From positions 248,001 through 312,000 of the forward strand of contig NZ_VXKN01000001.1 of the NCBI RefSeq assembly GCF_008693185.1: DNA of 64,000 nt, given 5' to 3'. Below the pieces are notes generated by a model. It was not told the DNA's origin. It ran no database searches and was given only the letters and a program-made list of their open reading frames with translations. This DNA comes from Acinetobacter qingfengensis (lineage in GTDB: Bacteria; Pseudomonadota; Gammaproteobacteria; Pseudomonadales; Moraxellaceae). How positions within the stretch are numbered: the stretch's first letter is position 1; every line of letters begins with the position of its first letter. Of this stretch, positions 30,009-38,332 are shown piece by piece. Both the position numbers and the translations under genes were made by a program.

Positions 30009-31976
30009 ATGAAGCTTATTCAGACCTTACAACAACAGTTACAGCAGGAACCAGATTTCATTGATGAAAATGGTCAGATAAAAAAATGGGTAGTTTTGAA
30101 TAAAGCCAGACAGTATGATGCAGTGTTGATCACTTTGTTGCTAGAAAATATTCAGTTAAAACAACATTTTTTTGTAGAAATTGCAGACAGTAAAATCTTC
30201 AAATTACATGAGTTTGAACAATTCATGGAACAAAAGAGCTTCTTTTATGATAGTTATACTCAGTATAAAAATAAAGTTGGTTTAAGTGTTGGTGATAAAT
30301 ATATCAAACAATTAAATGATGTTGTTCTAGTCTGGCCTTTCAAGGATTGTGTGCTGGAAGGCGGACAAACAAGAGAAGAGCAAAAACGGCAAGAAATTTT
30401 CTTTAATCAGGTTCTGGCTCAAGATGAAATTACTCAATTATTTGAACCCAAGGTATTAACGCATCCAGTATATTTTGATGCCAAAGGCCAGCATCCAGAT
30501 TTAAATTTCAAGCGCAATCAACAAGGTAAAATTTGTCAGAATTTGATTATTAAAGGTAATAATTTGCTGGCATTACACAGTTTAAAATCACAATTTCATG
30601 GACAGGTAAAATTGATTTATATTGATCCGCCTTATAATACAGGATCAGATTCTTTTCAATATAATGATACTTTTAGTCGCTCCAGTTGGCTGACTTTTAT
30701 GAAAAATCGGGCAGAAGTTGCCAGAAGTTTATTAGCTCCATCGGGCGTTTTTATTGCACAGTGTTCCTTTCATCAATATCCTTATTTAAGGTTATTGCTG
30801 GATGAGATTTTTAACAAGCACCTATGTGATTTGCACATACAGGTGCGGCATCCAGATCGAACCTTGACAGGAGATAAGGAGTTTAATGATATTATAGAAT
30901 ATGTATTAATTTATAGTAATGATATTCATCGAAAAATGCCATTTCAGCAGATTGCCAAGACCATTGATGATTATGATCAATACGTTGAGTTGATTGATCC
31001 TGTACCAGCACAAATTTTACAGTGTGCGAATAAAACAGTTGAAGTTTACTTACCTGAACAGTATCAAGTAAAGACGGCTGCTGCAAGTACAGAAGGATTG
31101 AAAAAAATTAGTATTCGGGGTTCAATTCGTGAAAAAAATAGCAGTGGACGTTTCTTTGTAGAATTTCTGGAACCATTAAAAGCTCAATTTCCTGCCGAAA
31201 CACTGTTCAAAGTACCTGATATGGGTGATGATGCTTTGGGCTATCGTTATTTTTATGCTGCACCACAGGGTAAAAAGAATGGTGGGTACTATCAGGGTAT
31301 GCCACAAAGTAGTGATATTACCAAAAAACCATATCCCAACTTTTTTAATTTTGAAAAAGAATATAATACAGTATCCAGACAGGGAAGTGTGGAATTCAGA
31401 AATGGAAAAAAACCAGAACAACTGATGAAATTATTGATAAGTATGTTCACTGATCAGGATGACCTCATATTGGACTATCATCTGGGAAGTGGGACAACGG
31501 CTGCAACAGCACATAAACTGGGGCGGCGTTACATTGGTATTGAGCAATTACAAAATCAGATTGATTTGGCATTACAACGTTTACAGAATGTGATTAATGG
31601 CGATGCTACGGGTATTTCCAGTGATCCAGAGGTGAACTGGCAAGGTGGGGGTACATTTGGATATTTTGAACTTAAAAGCCATAACCAGAGCTTTATTGAG
31701 CAAATCATGGCAGCTTCAGACAGTGCAGCATTATTTGAAATCTGGCAACAGATGAAGCAAAAATCCTTTTTAAATTATCAACTGGATATTCAGAAACAGG
31801 ACATTTATCTGGCGGAATTTCAGGCGCTGGATTTTTTACAACAACAGCAATACCTCATTGAAATTCTGGATAAAAACCAGCTATATGTAAATCTATCTTC
31901 TCTGGAAGATCAGGAATTTGTCTGTAGTTTGACTGAAAAGCAATTAAGTCAGGCATTTTATCAATTGAAAGGTTAA
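30009..31976 (+). CDS. Type III restriction-modification system methyltransferase (Mod), N6-adenine type
   Basis: This 655-aa beta-class adenine methyltransferase has the catalytic motif IV IDPPYNTGSDSFQYNDTF near residue 208. The AdoMet-binding motif LDYHLGSGTTAATAHKLGRR is near 485-505, so motif order IV then I fits the Mod family. The region between (about 260-470) is the presumed target-recognition domain. Mod alone methylates one strand of an asymmetric 5-6 bp site; with Res it also restricts. Its stop is 7 bp before the Res gene. The ATG at 30009 lacks a ribosome site and lies just after a run of nine T and a TACTTAAAAT stretch. The recognition sequence cannot be read from the protein. 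Confidence 0.92.
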   Translation: MKLIQTLQQQLQQEPDFIDENGQIKKWVVLNKARQYDAVLITLLLENIQLKQHFFVEIADSKIFKLHEFEQFMEQKSFFYDSYTQYKNKVGLSVGDKYIKQLNDVVLVWPFKDCVLEGGQTREEQKRQEIFFNQVLAQDEITQLFEPKVLTHPVYFDAKGQHPDLNFKRNQQGKICQNLIIKGNNLLALHSLKSQFHGQVKLIYIDPPYNTGSDSFQYNDTFSRSSWLTFMKNRAEVARSLLAPSGVFIAQCSFHQYPYLRLLLDEIFNKHLCDLHIQVRHPDRTLTGDKEFNDIIEYVLIYSNDIHRKMPFQQIAKTIDDYDQYVELIDPVPAQILQCANKTVEVYLPEQYQVKTAAASTEGLKKISIRGSIREKNSSGRFFVEFLEPLKAQFPAETLFKVPDMGDDALGYRYFYAAPQGKKNGGYYQGMPQSSDITKKPYPNFFNFEKEYNTVSRQGSVEFRNGKKPEQLMKLLISMFTDQDDLILDYHLGSGTTAATAHKLGRRYIGIEQLQNQIDLALQRLQNVINGDATGISSDPEVNWQGGGTFGYFELKSHNQSFIEQIMAASDSAALFEIWQQMKQKSFLNYQLDIQKQDIYLAEFQALDFLQQQQYLIEILDKNQLYVNLSSLEDQEFVCSLTEKQLSQAFYQLKG

Positions 31977-31983
31977 AGCGAAG

Positions 31984-34536
31984 ATGAATTTAGTAGAATT
32001 TTTCCATCATCCTTTGGCACAACAGGCATTAATGCAAATTAATGTCCCTGAATCGATTTTATATTCTCTTAAACATCCAGTTCGGTCTTATCAGTTTCAA
32101 GCATTAAAACAGAGTATCTATTTTTTTCAGCATGATTTTGAGTATAAACCATCTCGTCCATATCACTTAATGTATAATATGGCTACAGGCAGTGGTAAAA
32201 CCATGTTAATGGCTGCCTTGATGTTATATTTATATCAGCAAGGTTATCGTTATTTTCTATTTTTTGTAAATAGTTCAACGATAATGCAAAAGACACAAGT
32301 AAACTTTCTAGATCCACAAAATAGTAAATATTTATTTAAATCTCCGATGCTATTTAATGATCATGAGTTATTGATTAAATCTGTTGAAAATTTTGATGAA
32401 GCAGATTCAGAACATATTAATATTAAATTTACAACTTTACAGCAGTTACATAGTGATTTAAATAAATCTAGAGAAAATGCATTGACTCTAGAAGATTTTA
32501 AAGATAAAAAAATTGTTTTAATTGCTGATGAAGCACATCATTTAAATAGTGGTACAAAATCTGGTGAAATGAAAGGAAGTTGGGAAAGTACAGTATTACA
32601 ATTATTACAACAGCATTCAGATAATATATTACTGGAATTTACAGCAACCCTTGATGCAGATATACATCAAATTTATCAGAAATATCAGCATAAAGTAATT
32701 TATCAGTATGATCTAAAACAGTTTTGTCAAGCAGGATATTCCAAACATATAGATACCTTAGCCAGTGATTTTGCCGAACGGGAACGTATTTTACAGGCAT
32801 TACTACTGAATTTATATCGTGAAGACATTGCAGCAAAGCATCATATTAATTTAAAGCCTGTTATCTTATTTAAAGCTAAACGAAGCATTAAAGAGTCAGA
32901 ACAAAATAAGAGAAATTTCCATCATATTATTGAAGATTTACATGTTTCTCATATTGAATATATAGAGAAAAATGCAACAGCAGATATTATTCAGCAAATA
33001 TTTAGCTATTTTAAAGGTAGAAATATCTCATTTTATGAAATTGTAAGCCGGTTGAAATCTAATTTTAAATTTGAACATTGTTTAAGTGCCAATAATGAAA
33101 TAGAAGCTGAACGTAATCAAATTTTATTAAACACACTGGAAGATCTGGACAATCCTATTCGTGCCATATTTGCAGTACAAAAATTAAATGAAGGATGGGA
33201 TGTACTAAATTTATTTGATATTGTACGTTTATATGAAGATCGTGATGGGATTAAACATGGCAAAATTGGTAAAACGACATTATCGGAAGCACAATTAATT
33301 GGGCGTGGAGCGCGTTATTATCCATTTGAATTGAAAAATTCTGAATTTTCCAGAGATCAGCGAAAATTTGATCAGCAGCCTGACCATGAACTTAGAATTT
33401 TGGAAGAATTGTATTATCACACAGTTGAAGATAACCGTTATATTTCAGAATTGCGTCAGGCTCTAATATCCATTGGTCTAGTTGAAGATCAATATAAATT
33501 AATCCAACGTAATTTGAGTTTAAAAGAAAGTTTTAAGCAAAGTGTTTTGTATCAACAAGGGTTAATCTTTTTAAATGATAAACAGGTATTGGATACGCAA
33601 CAAAGCTGTTCATTTATACAACTCGGTATTCGCAAAAGAAATTTTCATGTTTCCCTGAAATCTGGTAGGGGGTATCGTCTGGGATTATTGACTGAAGATC
33701 GTCCTGATGATGTTACTGACAAAGTAGTGACTGATTTGGAGCTTACCCAGATCCCAGAACATACGCTACGTTATGCTTTATCAGAAAGAGAGTTTTTTCA
33801 TTTTCAGAATTTAAAACAATATTTTCCTGCACTGACGTCTATATCAGAGTTTATACAAAGCCAGCATTATTTGATGGGAGTATCGGTGAGTGTGCATGCA
33901 CAACAGTCAATACATCAACTCGATATGCAGCAATATATAGGAATAGTTCGTCAGTTTCTGCAACAACTGGAGCATGAAATTAAACAACAGGTCAGTGGAT
34001 TTGCAGGAACCCATTTTACTCAATATCCTGTTGCCAGTATTTTTAAAGATAAAGTAATTTTTGTCGAACAGAATAGTGAGCGATCAGAAGGGCAGGAGCA
34101 ATGGCTGGCAACTCAGGATTGGTATGCGTTTACTGCAAACTACGGCACATCTGAAGAAAAGGCATTTGTTCAGATGATGGCAAGACAAATTTCGACTTTA
34201 CAACAAAATTTTGCAGATATTTATTTAATAAGAAATGAACGTGCCTTTAAAATTTATGACATACAAGGGCGGGCATTTGAGCCTGATTTTGTTTTATATT
34301 GCCAAAAATATGTTGATGATCAATGCTTGATTTATCAGGTTTTTATTGAACCCAAAGGTGAACATTTAAAAGATAAAGATCAGTGGAAAGCAGATTTTTT
34401 ACAGTGTATTGCCGAGCAAAAACAACACATTCAGCTTGATCATACGCAATATAGAATAACAGCTCTCCCTTTTTATCATGCACGAAACGAGAACGAATTT
34501 ATACAGGAGCTACGGCATGTTCTTGATATACAATAG
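31984..34536 (+). CDS. Type III restriction enzyme Res subunit (helicase-nuclease)
   Basis: This 850-aa partner of Mod has superfamily-2 helicase Walker A NMATGSGKTMLMAALM near residue 65-80. The Walker B/DEAH box is VLIADEAHHLN near 179, with FTATLDADI as motif III. The later helicase motifs are FAVQKLNEGWDVLNLFDIVR and QLIGRGARYYPF. The C-terminal PD-(D/E)xK nuclease is visible as FEPDFVLY followed by VFIEPKGEHLKD (about 765-805). All catalytic motifs are intact, so the system should be active. The stop codon lies inside a long palindrome. Confidence 0.92.
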   Translation: MNLVEFFHHPLAQQALMQINVPESILYSLKHPVRSYQFQALKQSIYFFQHDFEYKPSRPYHLMYNMATGSGKTMLMAALMLYLYQQGYRYFLFFVNSSTIMQKTQVNFLDPQNSKYLFKSPMLFNDHELLIKSVENFDEADSEHINIKFTTLQQLHSDLNKSRENALTLEDFKDKKIVLIADEAHHLNSGTKSGEMKGSWESTVLQLLQQHSDNILLEFTATLDADIHQIYQKYQHKVIYQYDLKQFCQAGYSKHIDTLASDFAERERILQALLLNLYREDIAAKHHINLKPVILFKAKRSIKESEQNKRNFHHIIEDLHVSHIEYIEKNATADIIQQIFSYFKGRNISFYEIVSRLKSNFKFEHCLSANNEIEAERNQILLNTLEDLDNPIRAIFAVQKLNEGWDVLNLFDIVRLYEDRDGIKHGKIGKTTLSEAQLIGRGARYYPFELKNSEFSRDQRKFDQQPDHELRILEELYYHTVEDNRYISELRQALISIGLVEDQYKLIQRNLSLKESFKQSVLYQQGLIFLNDKQVLDTQQSCSFIQLGIRKRNFHVSLKSGRGYRLGLLTEDRPDDVTDKVVTDLELTQIPEHTLRYALSEREFFHFQNLKQYFPALTSISEFIQSQHYLMGVSVSVHAQQSIHQLDMQQYIGIVRQFLQQLEHEIKQQVSGFAGTHFTQYPVASIFKDKVIFVEQNSERSEGQEQWLATQDWYAFTANYGTSEEKAFVQMMARQISTLQQNFADIYLIRNERAFKIYDIQGRAFEPDFVLYCQKYVDDQCLIYQVFIEPKGEHLKDKDQWKADFLQCIAEQKQHIQLDHTQYRITALPFYHARNENEFIQELRHVLDIQ

Positions 34537-34563
34537 AATTTATTAGTAAATTCTATTGTATAT
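34526..34563. repeat. 17-bp perfect palindrome overlapping the Res stop codon
   Basis: ATATACAATAGAATTTA (34526-34542) and TAAATTCTATTGTATAT (34547-34563) are exact inverted copies around TTAG. It is entirely A/T-rich with no T-tract. It may act as a terminator, an mRNA-end stabiliser or a relic of the insertion boundary. Confidence 0.8.
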
Positions 34564-34662
34564 AGTAAAGTTGGCGATTATACCTTTACTTCATCCTTTC
34601 CTTGAATGGGCATAAGGCCTGTTGTAACAAGCAAATGTCCTGAAAAACTCAGAATTAAATTA

Positions 34663-34689
34663 GCGGCTGTTGAAATGTTCAACAGCCGC
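34663..34689 (-). terminator. Terminator hairpin of alaA
   Basis: GCGGCTGTTGAA and TTCAACAGCCGC are a perfect 12-bp stem with a 3-base centre, 11 bp beyond the alaA stop on the minus strand. The following U content is moderate. Confidence 0.75.
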
Positions 34690-34700
34690 CAATTATTGTA

Positions 34701-35936
34701 TCAGGCACGTAATTTTGCCAAAAAACGTCCAATACGGGTAATGGCTTCACGTAACTCAATAGGTGCGGGTAGAAATACTACTCGGAAATGATCTGGTGTA
34801 GGCCAGTTAAAGCCAGTTCCTTGTACCAGTAAAACTTTTTCTGCCTTCAATAAATCCAGCATTAATTTTTCATCATCTTCAATTGGGTAAATTTTAGGGT
34901 CAAGTCGAGGGAAACAGTACATAGCACCTTCTGGTTTTGCACAACTGACACCAGGAATTTCATTTAACATTTCCCATGCGATATTGCGTTGTTCATATAG
35001 ACGACCACTTGGACGGATTAAATCATTGATTGATTGGTAGCCACCAAGCGCAGTCTGTATAGCATATTGTGCCTGATGATTAGCACATAGACGCATGGAT
35101 GCCAGCATATCCAGACCTTCGATGTAATCGGCAGCTTTGGATTTATCCCCTGAGATGGCCATCCATCCTGAACGATAACCTGCGATACGGTAAGCTTTGG
35201 ATAAGCCATTAAAGGACACACATAAAACATCTTTGGCTAATGATGCCAAAGCAACATGCTCTAGCCCATCATAAACAATCTTGTCATAAATCTCATCAGC
35301 AAATAAAATCAGGTCATATTTTCGTGCCAATGCAACAATTTGTTCCAGAATATGACGAGGGTAAACCGAACCTGTTGGATTATTTGGATTAATCACCACA
35401 ATGCCACGAGTATTGGCAGTAATTTTACTTTCCATATCCGCAAGATCAGGATACCAGTGATTTTCTTCATCACATTTATAATGGATGGCTGTTCCACCAG
35501 ATAAATTAACTGCTGCTGTCCATAATGGATAATCAGGCATAGGAATCAGCATTTCATCACCGTCATTAAGTAGGCCCTGCATGGACATGACGATGAGTTC
35601 TGAAACCCCATTACCGATATAGACATCATTTACATGTAAATCGAGAAGGCCTTTTTGTTGGTAATATTGGCAAATGGCTTTACGTGCCGGGAAAATACCT
35701 TTTGAATCGGTATATCCAATAGCATTAGGCAAATTCATGGCAATATCATTAATAATTTCCTGAGGCGCCTCAAAGCCAAACGGTGCTGGATTACCAATAT
35801 TAAGCTTGATGATTCTATGTCCTTGTTCTTCCATCTCATTGGCGGCTCGTAACACAGGACCACGAATATCGTAGCAAACATGCTCCAATTTAGCTGATTT
35901 TTTGATTTCCCGTGACGAGTGTATTTGAGTGGACAT
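34701..35936 (-). CDS. alaA: Alanine aminotransferase (glutamate-pyruvate transaminase, AlaA type)
   Basis: This 411-aa class I/II PLP-dependent aminotransferase makes alanine from pyruvate and glutamate in the cytoplasm. AlaA signatures include KLEHVCYDIRGPVL at the N-terminus and LNIGNPAPFGFEAP. Also visible are VVINPNNPTGSVYP, the internal aldimine Lys in SFNGLSKAYRIAGYRSGW, and the C-terminal DHFRVVFLPA arginine. I chose the ATG at 35936, which matches the E. coli N-terminus in length; an ATG at 35948 would add four residues. It is divergent from msrB-gpx. Confidence 0.92.
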   Translation of the reverse strand: MSTQIHSSREIKKSAKLEHVCYDIRGPVLRAANEMEEQGHRIIKLNIGNPAPFGFEAPQEIINDIAMNLPNAIGYTDSKGIFPARKAICQYYQQKGLLDLHVNDVYIGNGVSELIVMSMQGLLNDGDEMLIPMPDYPLWTAAVNLSGGTAIHYKCDEENHWYPDLADMESKITANTRGIVVINPNNPTGSVYPRHILEQIVALARKYDLILFADEIYDKIVYDGLEHVALASLAKDVLCVSFNGLSKAYRIAGYRSGWMAISGDKSKAADYIEGLDMLASMRLCANHQAQYAIQTALGGYQSINDLIRPSGRLYEQRNIAWEMLNEIPGVSCAKPEGAMYCFPRLDPKIYPIEDDEKLMLDLLKAEKVLLVQGTGFNWPTPDHFRVVFLPAPIELREAITRIGRFLAKLRA

Positions 35937-36092
35937 AACCAATTCCATGTAATTGAAAGATTATTTAAGAAGGAGTCAATTTAAAAAAATTGAATTGAGC
36001 AACATATTACACTAGCAATTTTGATTTCAGTAGCGTAAATATATTAAAGTGCAATCATGACATTTTCGATATGATAAGAAAAGGAGCGGGCA

Positions 36093-36512
36093 ATGGGAAA
36101 AGTCAATAAAACAGACCGCGAATGGCAGCGTGAACTGAGTCCTGATGAATATCGTATTACGCGATTAAAAGGGACAGAACCTGCTTTTACCGGTCGTTAC
36201 TGGAATAGTAAGGTTGATGGTATTTATACATGCCGATGTTGTGGTGCGGAATTATTTTCCTCTGATTCAAAGTATGATTCAGGATGTGGTTGGCCAAGTT
36301 TTTTCCGACCTGTAGAAAATGGACGTATTGATGAACAGACTGATTTATCACATGGTATGCATCGTATTGAAATTACTTGTCATAATTGTGATGCTCATCT
36401 CGGTCATGTGTTTGAAGATGGGCCACAACCGACAGGATTACGTTATTGTGTAAATTCTGCATCATTAAAATTACAAAGCAAAAAAAATAGCGATGAGGAT
36501 AACTATCCATGA
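36093..36512 (+). CDS. msrB: Peptide-methionine (R)-S-oxide reductase
   Basis: This 139-aa cytoplasmic repair enzyme reduces methionine-R-sulfoxide. The structural zinc site CRCCGAELF plus [12 protein letters not shown] is present, and so is the catalytic Cys in [13 protein letters not shown] near the C-terminus (about 122). [11 protein letters not shown] is the conserved substrate-pocket segment. It overlaps the glutathione peroxidase gene by 4 bp (ATGA), so the two form an oxidative-damage operon. Confidence 0.96.
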   Translation: MGKVNKTDREWQRELSPDEYRITRLKGTEPAFTGRYWNSKVDGIYTCRCCGAELFSSDSKYDSGCGWPSFFRPVENGRIDEQTDLSHGMHRIEITCHNCDAHLGHVFEDGPQPTGLRYCVNSASLKLQSKKNSDEDNYP

Positions 36513-36991
36513 CTCATATTTATCAATTTGAAGCCGAACGCCTAGAAGGGCAAGAGCAATCTTTACAGGATTATTCGGGAAAAGTTATTTTAATTGTGAA
36601 TACTGCCAGTAAGTGTGGATTTACCCCACAACTTTCCGGTTTGGAGAAAATTTATCAGAAATATAAAGATCAGGGTTTTGTTGTTTTAGGATTTCCCTGT
36701 AATCAGTTTGGAGGACAAGACCCAGGAAGTAATGAAGAAATTGGACAATTCTGTCAACGGAACTATGGCGTAAGCTTTCCAATGTTTGCCAAAGTTGATG
36801 TTAAAGGTCGAGAAGCACATGCCATTTTTCGTTATTTAACCCGAGAAACCAAAGGCTTTATCAATAAAAATATCAAATGGAATTTCACCAAGTTTTTAAT
36901 TGGAAGAAAGGGTGAAATTCTGGATCGTTATGCACCGACAACCAAGCCTGAACATCTGGAAAAAGATATTGAAAGGGCTCTGGCACAATAA
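36509..36991 (+). CDS. Glutathione peroxidase family thiol peroxidase
   Basis: This 160-aa thioredoxin-fold peroxidase has the peroxidatic Cys in [19 protein letters not shown] (about 36), the catalytic Gln in [18 protein letters not shown] and the Trp in [14 protein letters not shown]. It is the Cys form, not selenocysteine. It reduces peroxides, in most bacteria using thioredoxin. It is co-transcribed with msrB, which fits a shared role in repair and defence against oxidants. Confidence 0.94.
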   Translation: MTHIYQFEAERLEGQEQSLQDYSGKVILIVNTASKCGFTPQLSGLEKIYQKYKDQGFVVLGFPCNQFGGQDPGSNEEIGQFCQRNYGVSFPMFAKVDVKGREAHAIFRYLTRETKGFINKNIKWNFTKFLIGRKGEILDRYAPTTKPEHLEKDIERALAQ

Positions 36992-37167
36992 TAAAAATGT
37001 TTTCAGGTACTATTGATATTTTTATAAAGTATTTGATGGTACCTGAGGATATTTGAATATAATAGTTATTGCAAAAATTCCCCAATTTTTCGAAAAATGA
37101 GGAAATAAGATTACAACACTTAATATGATCAATTAACTGGCCAATAAATAATGAGCAAACAGTCATT
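36992..37167. other. Intergenic DNA after the peroxidase gene
   Basis: This is A/T-rich sequence with no credible gene, terminator or repeat recognised. The minus-strand frame at 36885-37166 mostly overlaps the peroxidase gene and is a shadow. Confidence 0.5.
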
Positions 37168-37375
37168 TCAATTAATCCAGCTAGTCAGCCAACCAATTTC
37201 TTTATCCGTTAAACTAAACTCATTTCCAACAGCATTGGCAACGTATGCCACCACCATAAAAGCACAACCATAAACGACATAAAGTAATCAATAAACTATA
37301 ATCACGAGCTGCGGGATATTTTGATTCTTCGGTATAGTTACGGTCAAAATAGAAATTTCTTGTAGTTAATTTAAC
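37168..37375 (-). pseudogene. Probable decayed small membrane-protein gene (frameshifted remnant)
   Basis: On the minus strand one frame reads NFYFDRNYTEESKYPAARDY then SLLITL. A second frame, shifted by one base at about 37280, continues LYVVYGCAFMVVAYVANA and VGNEFSLTDKEIGWLTSWIN before a TGA at 37168-37170. Joined across the shift they give a protein-like sequence of about 68 residues with one hydrophobic segment. There is no plausible start codon; a stop at 37376 precedes the frame. This was worked out by eye. It may be a remnant or a chance frame. Confidence 0.35.
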
Positions 37376-37626
37376 CTAGCTATTTTTAATTAAAATGTTG
37401 GCAAAACTTTGTGACATAATTAAATAGAAAAATGAGCCAATTAAACAACGATACACAAAAATAAATAGACTAAACTGGAAAGATCAATATTGTAATAATT
37501 TTTTTATTCAATATTACATTTTGTAAGCATGGGATTATCTAGGTTTACGTTGAATTTTATTCATTATTATTGTTTGGATATTTATAAATTTCAGTAAAAA
37601 CACGAATAGTATTTTATAGATATTAA
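37376..37626. other. Intergenic A/T-rich stretch before the Sel1 gene terminator
   Basis: I see no gene, RNA or convincing signal here beyond short A/T-rich repeats. Confidence 0.5.
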
Positions 37627-37649
37627 AAATGCCACAATTTGTGGCATTT
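37627..37649 (-). terminator. Terminator of the Sel1-repeat gene
   Basis: AAATGCCACAA and TTGTGGCATTT are perfect inverted arms around a single base. On the minus strand the hairpin follows the stop directly and runs into a T-rich tail. Confidence 0.75.
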
Positions 37650-37650
37650 A

Positions 37651-37887
37651 TTAGGCTTGTTGATAGGCGAGATCTTGCCAGTATTGAGCCTTCTGCAAAT
37701 CTCTTTCTACACGAAAACCTTGATGATATAACTGCGCTAAAAATAAAGCAGCTTTACCATGTCCAGCTCGTGCAGCTGTTTCCAACTGATCAATACCATT
37801 ACGATAGTTGGTTTCTGTTTGTACTGTATTTACACCTGTTGAGTATAAATGCTCAAGTTCATGGGCAGCAGTTGTTTTGTGTTTCAT
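37651..37887 (-). CDS. Small Sel1-like (TPR-type) repeat protein
   Basis: This 78-aa protein contains one Sel1-like repeat. NGIDQLETAARAGHGKAALF then LAQLYHQGFRVERDLQKAQY is the usual helix pair with A-x-G-x-A-x-x-x-L and L-x-x-x-Y-x-x-G spacing. AAGGAG lies six bases before the ATG. No signal peptide is visible, so it is probably cytoplasmic. It stands alone. Single-repeat proteins of this sort usually mediate protein contacts; the partner is unknown. Confidence 0.8.
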   Translation of the reverse strand: MKHKTTAAHELEHLYSTGVNTVQTETNYRNGIDQLETAARAGHGKAALFLAQLYHQGFRVERDLQKAQYWQDLAYQQA

Positions 37888-38255
37888 CTAAGACTCCTTT
37901 ATATTTCTAATAGATCGGACAACTTCCAACTTTTTGATATGCTTTTATCACAATGAGTATCTAACAAAGTTATGACATCTTTATGACGATACAATGTAGT
38001 AATGGTATGGTGATTAGCTTGAGTTATTTTTGGGAGACTAAGCTAGTCATTTTGCTGTATCGAAAAAGCACACCAATCAATTTGACAATAAAAATGTCTT
38101 AACTCTTATATCGTGTTTCATAATAAATGTCAATATTCTAAATGAGCATAAATTATAACCAGGATAGTTTTTTTTGATAATTAAGCAAAATTAATCAATA
38201 TATTCAATTGTCGTGGTGAATTGTTATTAAAATTAAAAATATGTAACGAAAAGTA
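37888..38255. other. Intergenic region between the Sel1 gene and a TonB receptor
   Basis: No gene was found. The stretch is A/T-rich with a small dyad GACTA-AGC-TAGTC near 38036. The promoter and Fur-like element for the receptor lie at its right end (next entry). Confidence 0.5.
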
Positions 38256-38292
38256 TTGACTAATAATTGATATGAGAAGGATAATATTTATC
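38256..38292 (+). promoter_or_regulatory. Promoter with Fur-like operator for the TonB receptor at 38333
   Basis: TTGACTAATAA (38256-38266) supplies a -35. GATAAT (38280-38285), 18 bases further, supplies the -10, and the -10 lies in the dyad-like GATAATATTTATC (38280-38292), which contains Fur half-site sequence. The same TTGACTAATAA occurs before the receptor at 41075. Confidence 0.5.
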
Positions 38293-38332
38293 AGTTGTAA
38301 TATTGAGTGACAATTTAAGTTAAGGGGTCAAA

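Noticed and set aside
34606..34791. 61-aa plus-strand frame across the alaA terminator
   Set aside because: It overlaps the end of alaA and its hairpin and has no start signal.
36885..37166. 93-aa minus-strand frame after the glutathione peroxidase gene
   Set aside because: About a third lies opposite the peroxidase gene; the rest has a random-looking composition.
37629..37910. 93-aa plus-strand frame opposite the Sel1-repeat gene
   Set aside because: The minus-strand frame has the ribosome site, the Sel1 repeat and a terminator; this one has none.
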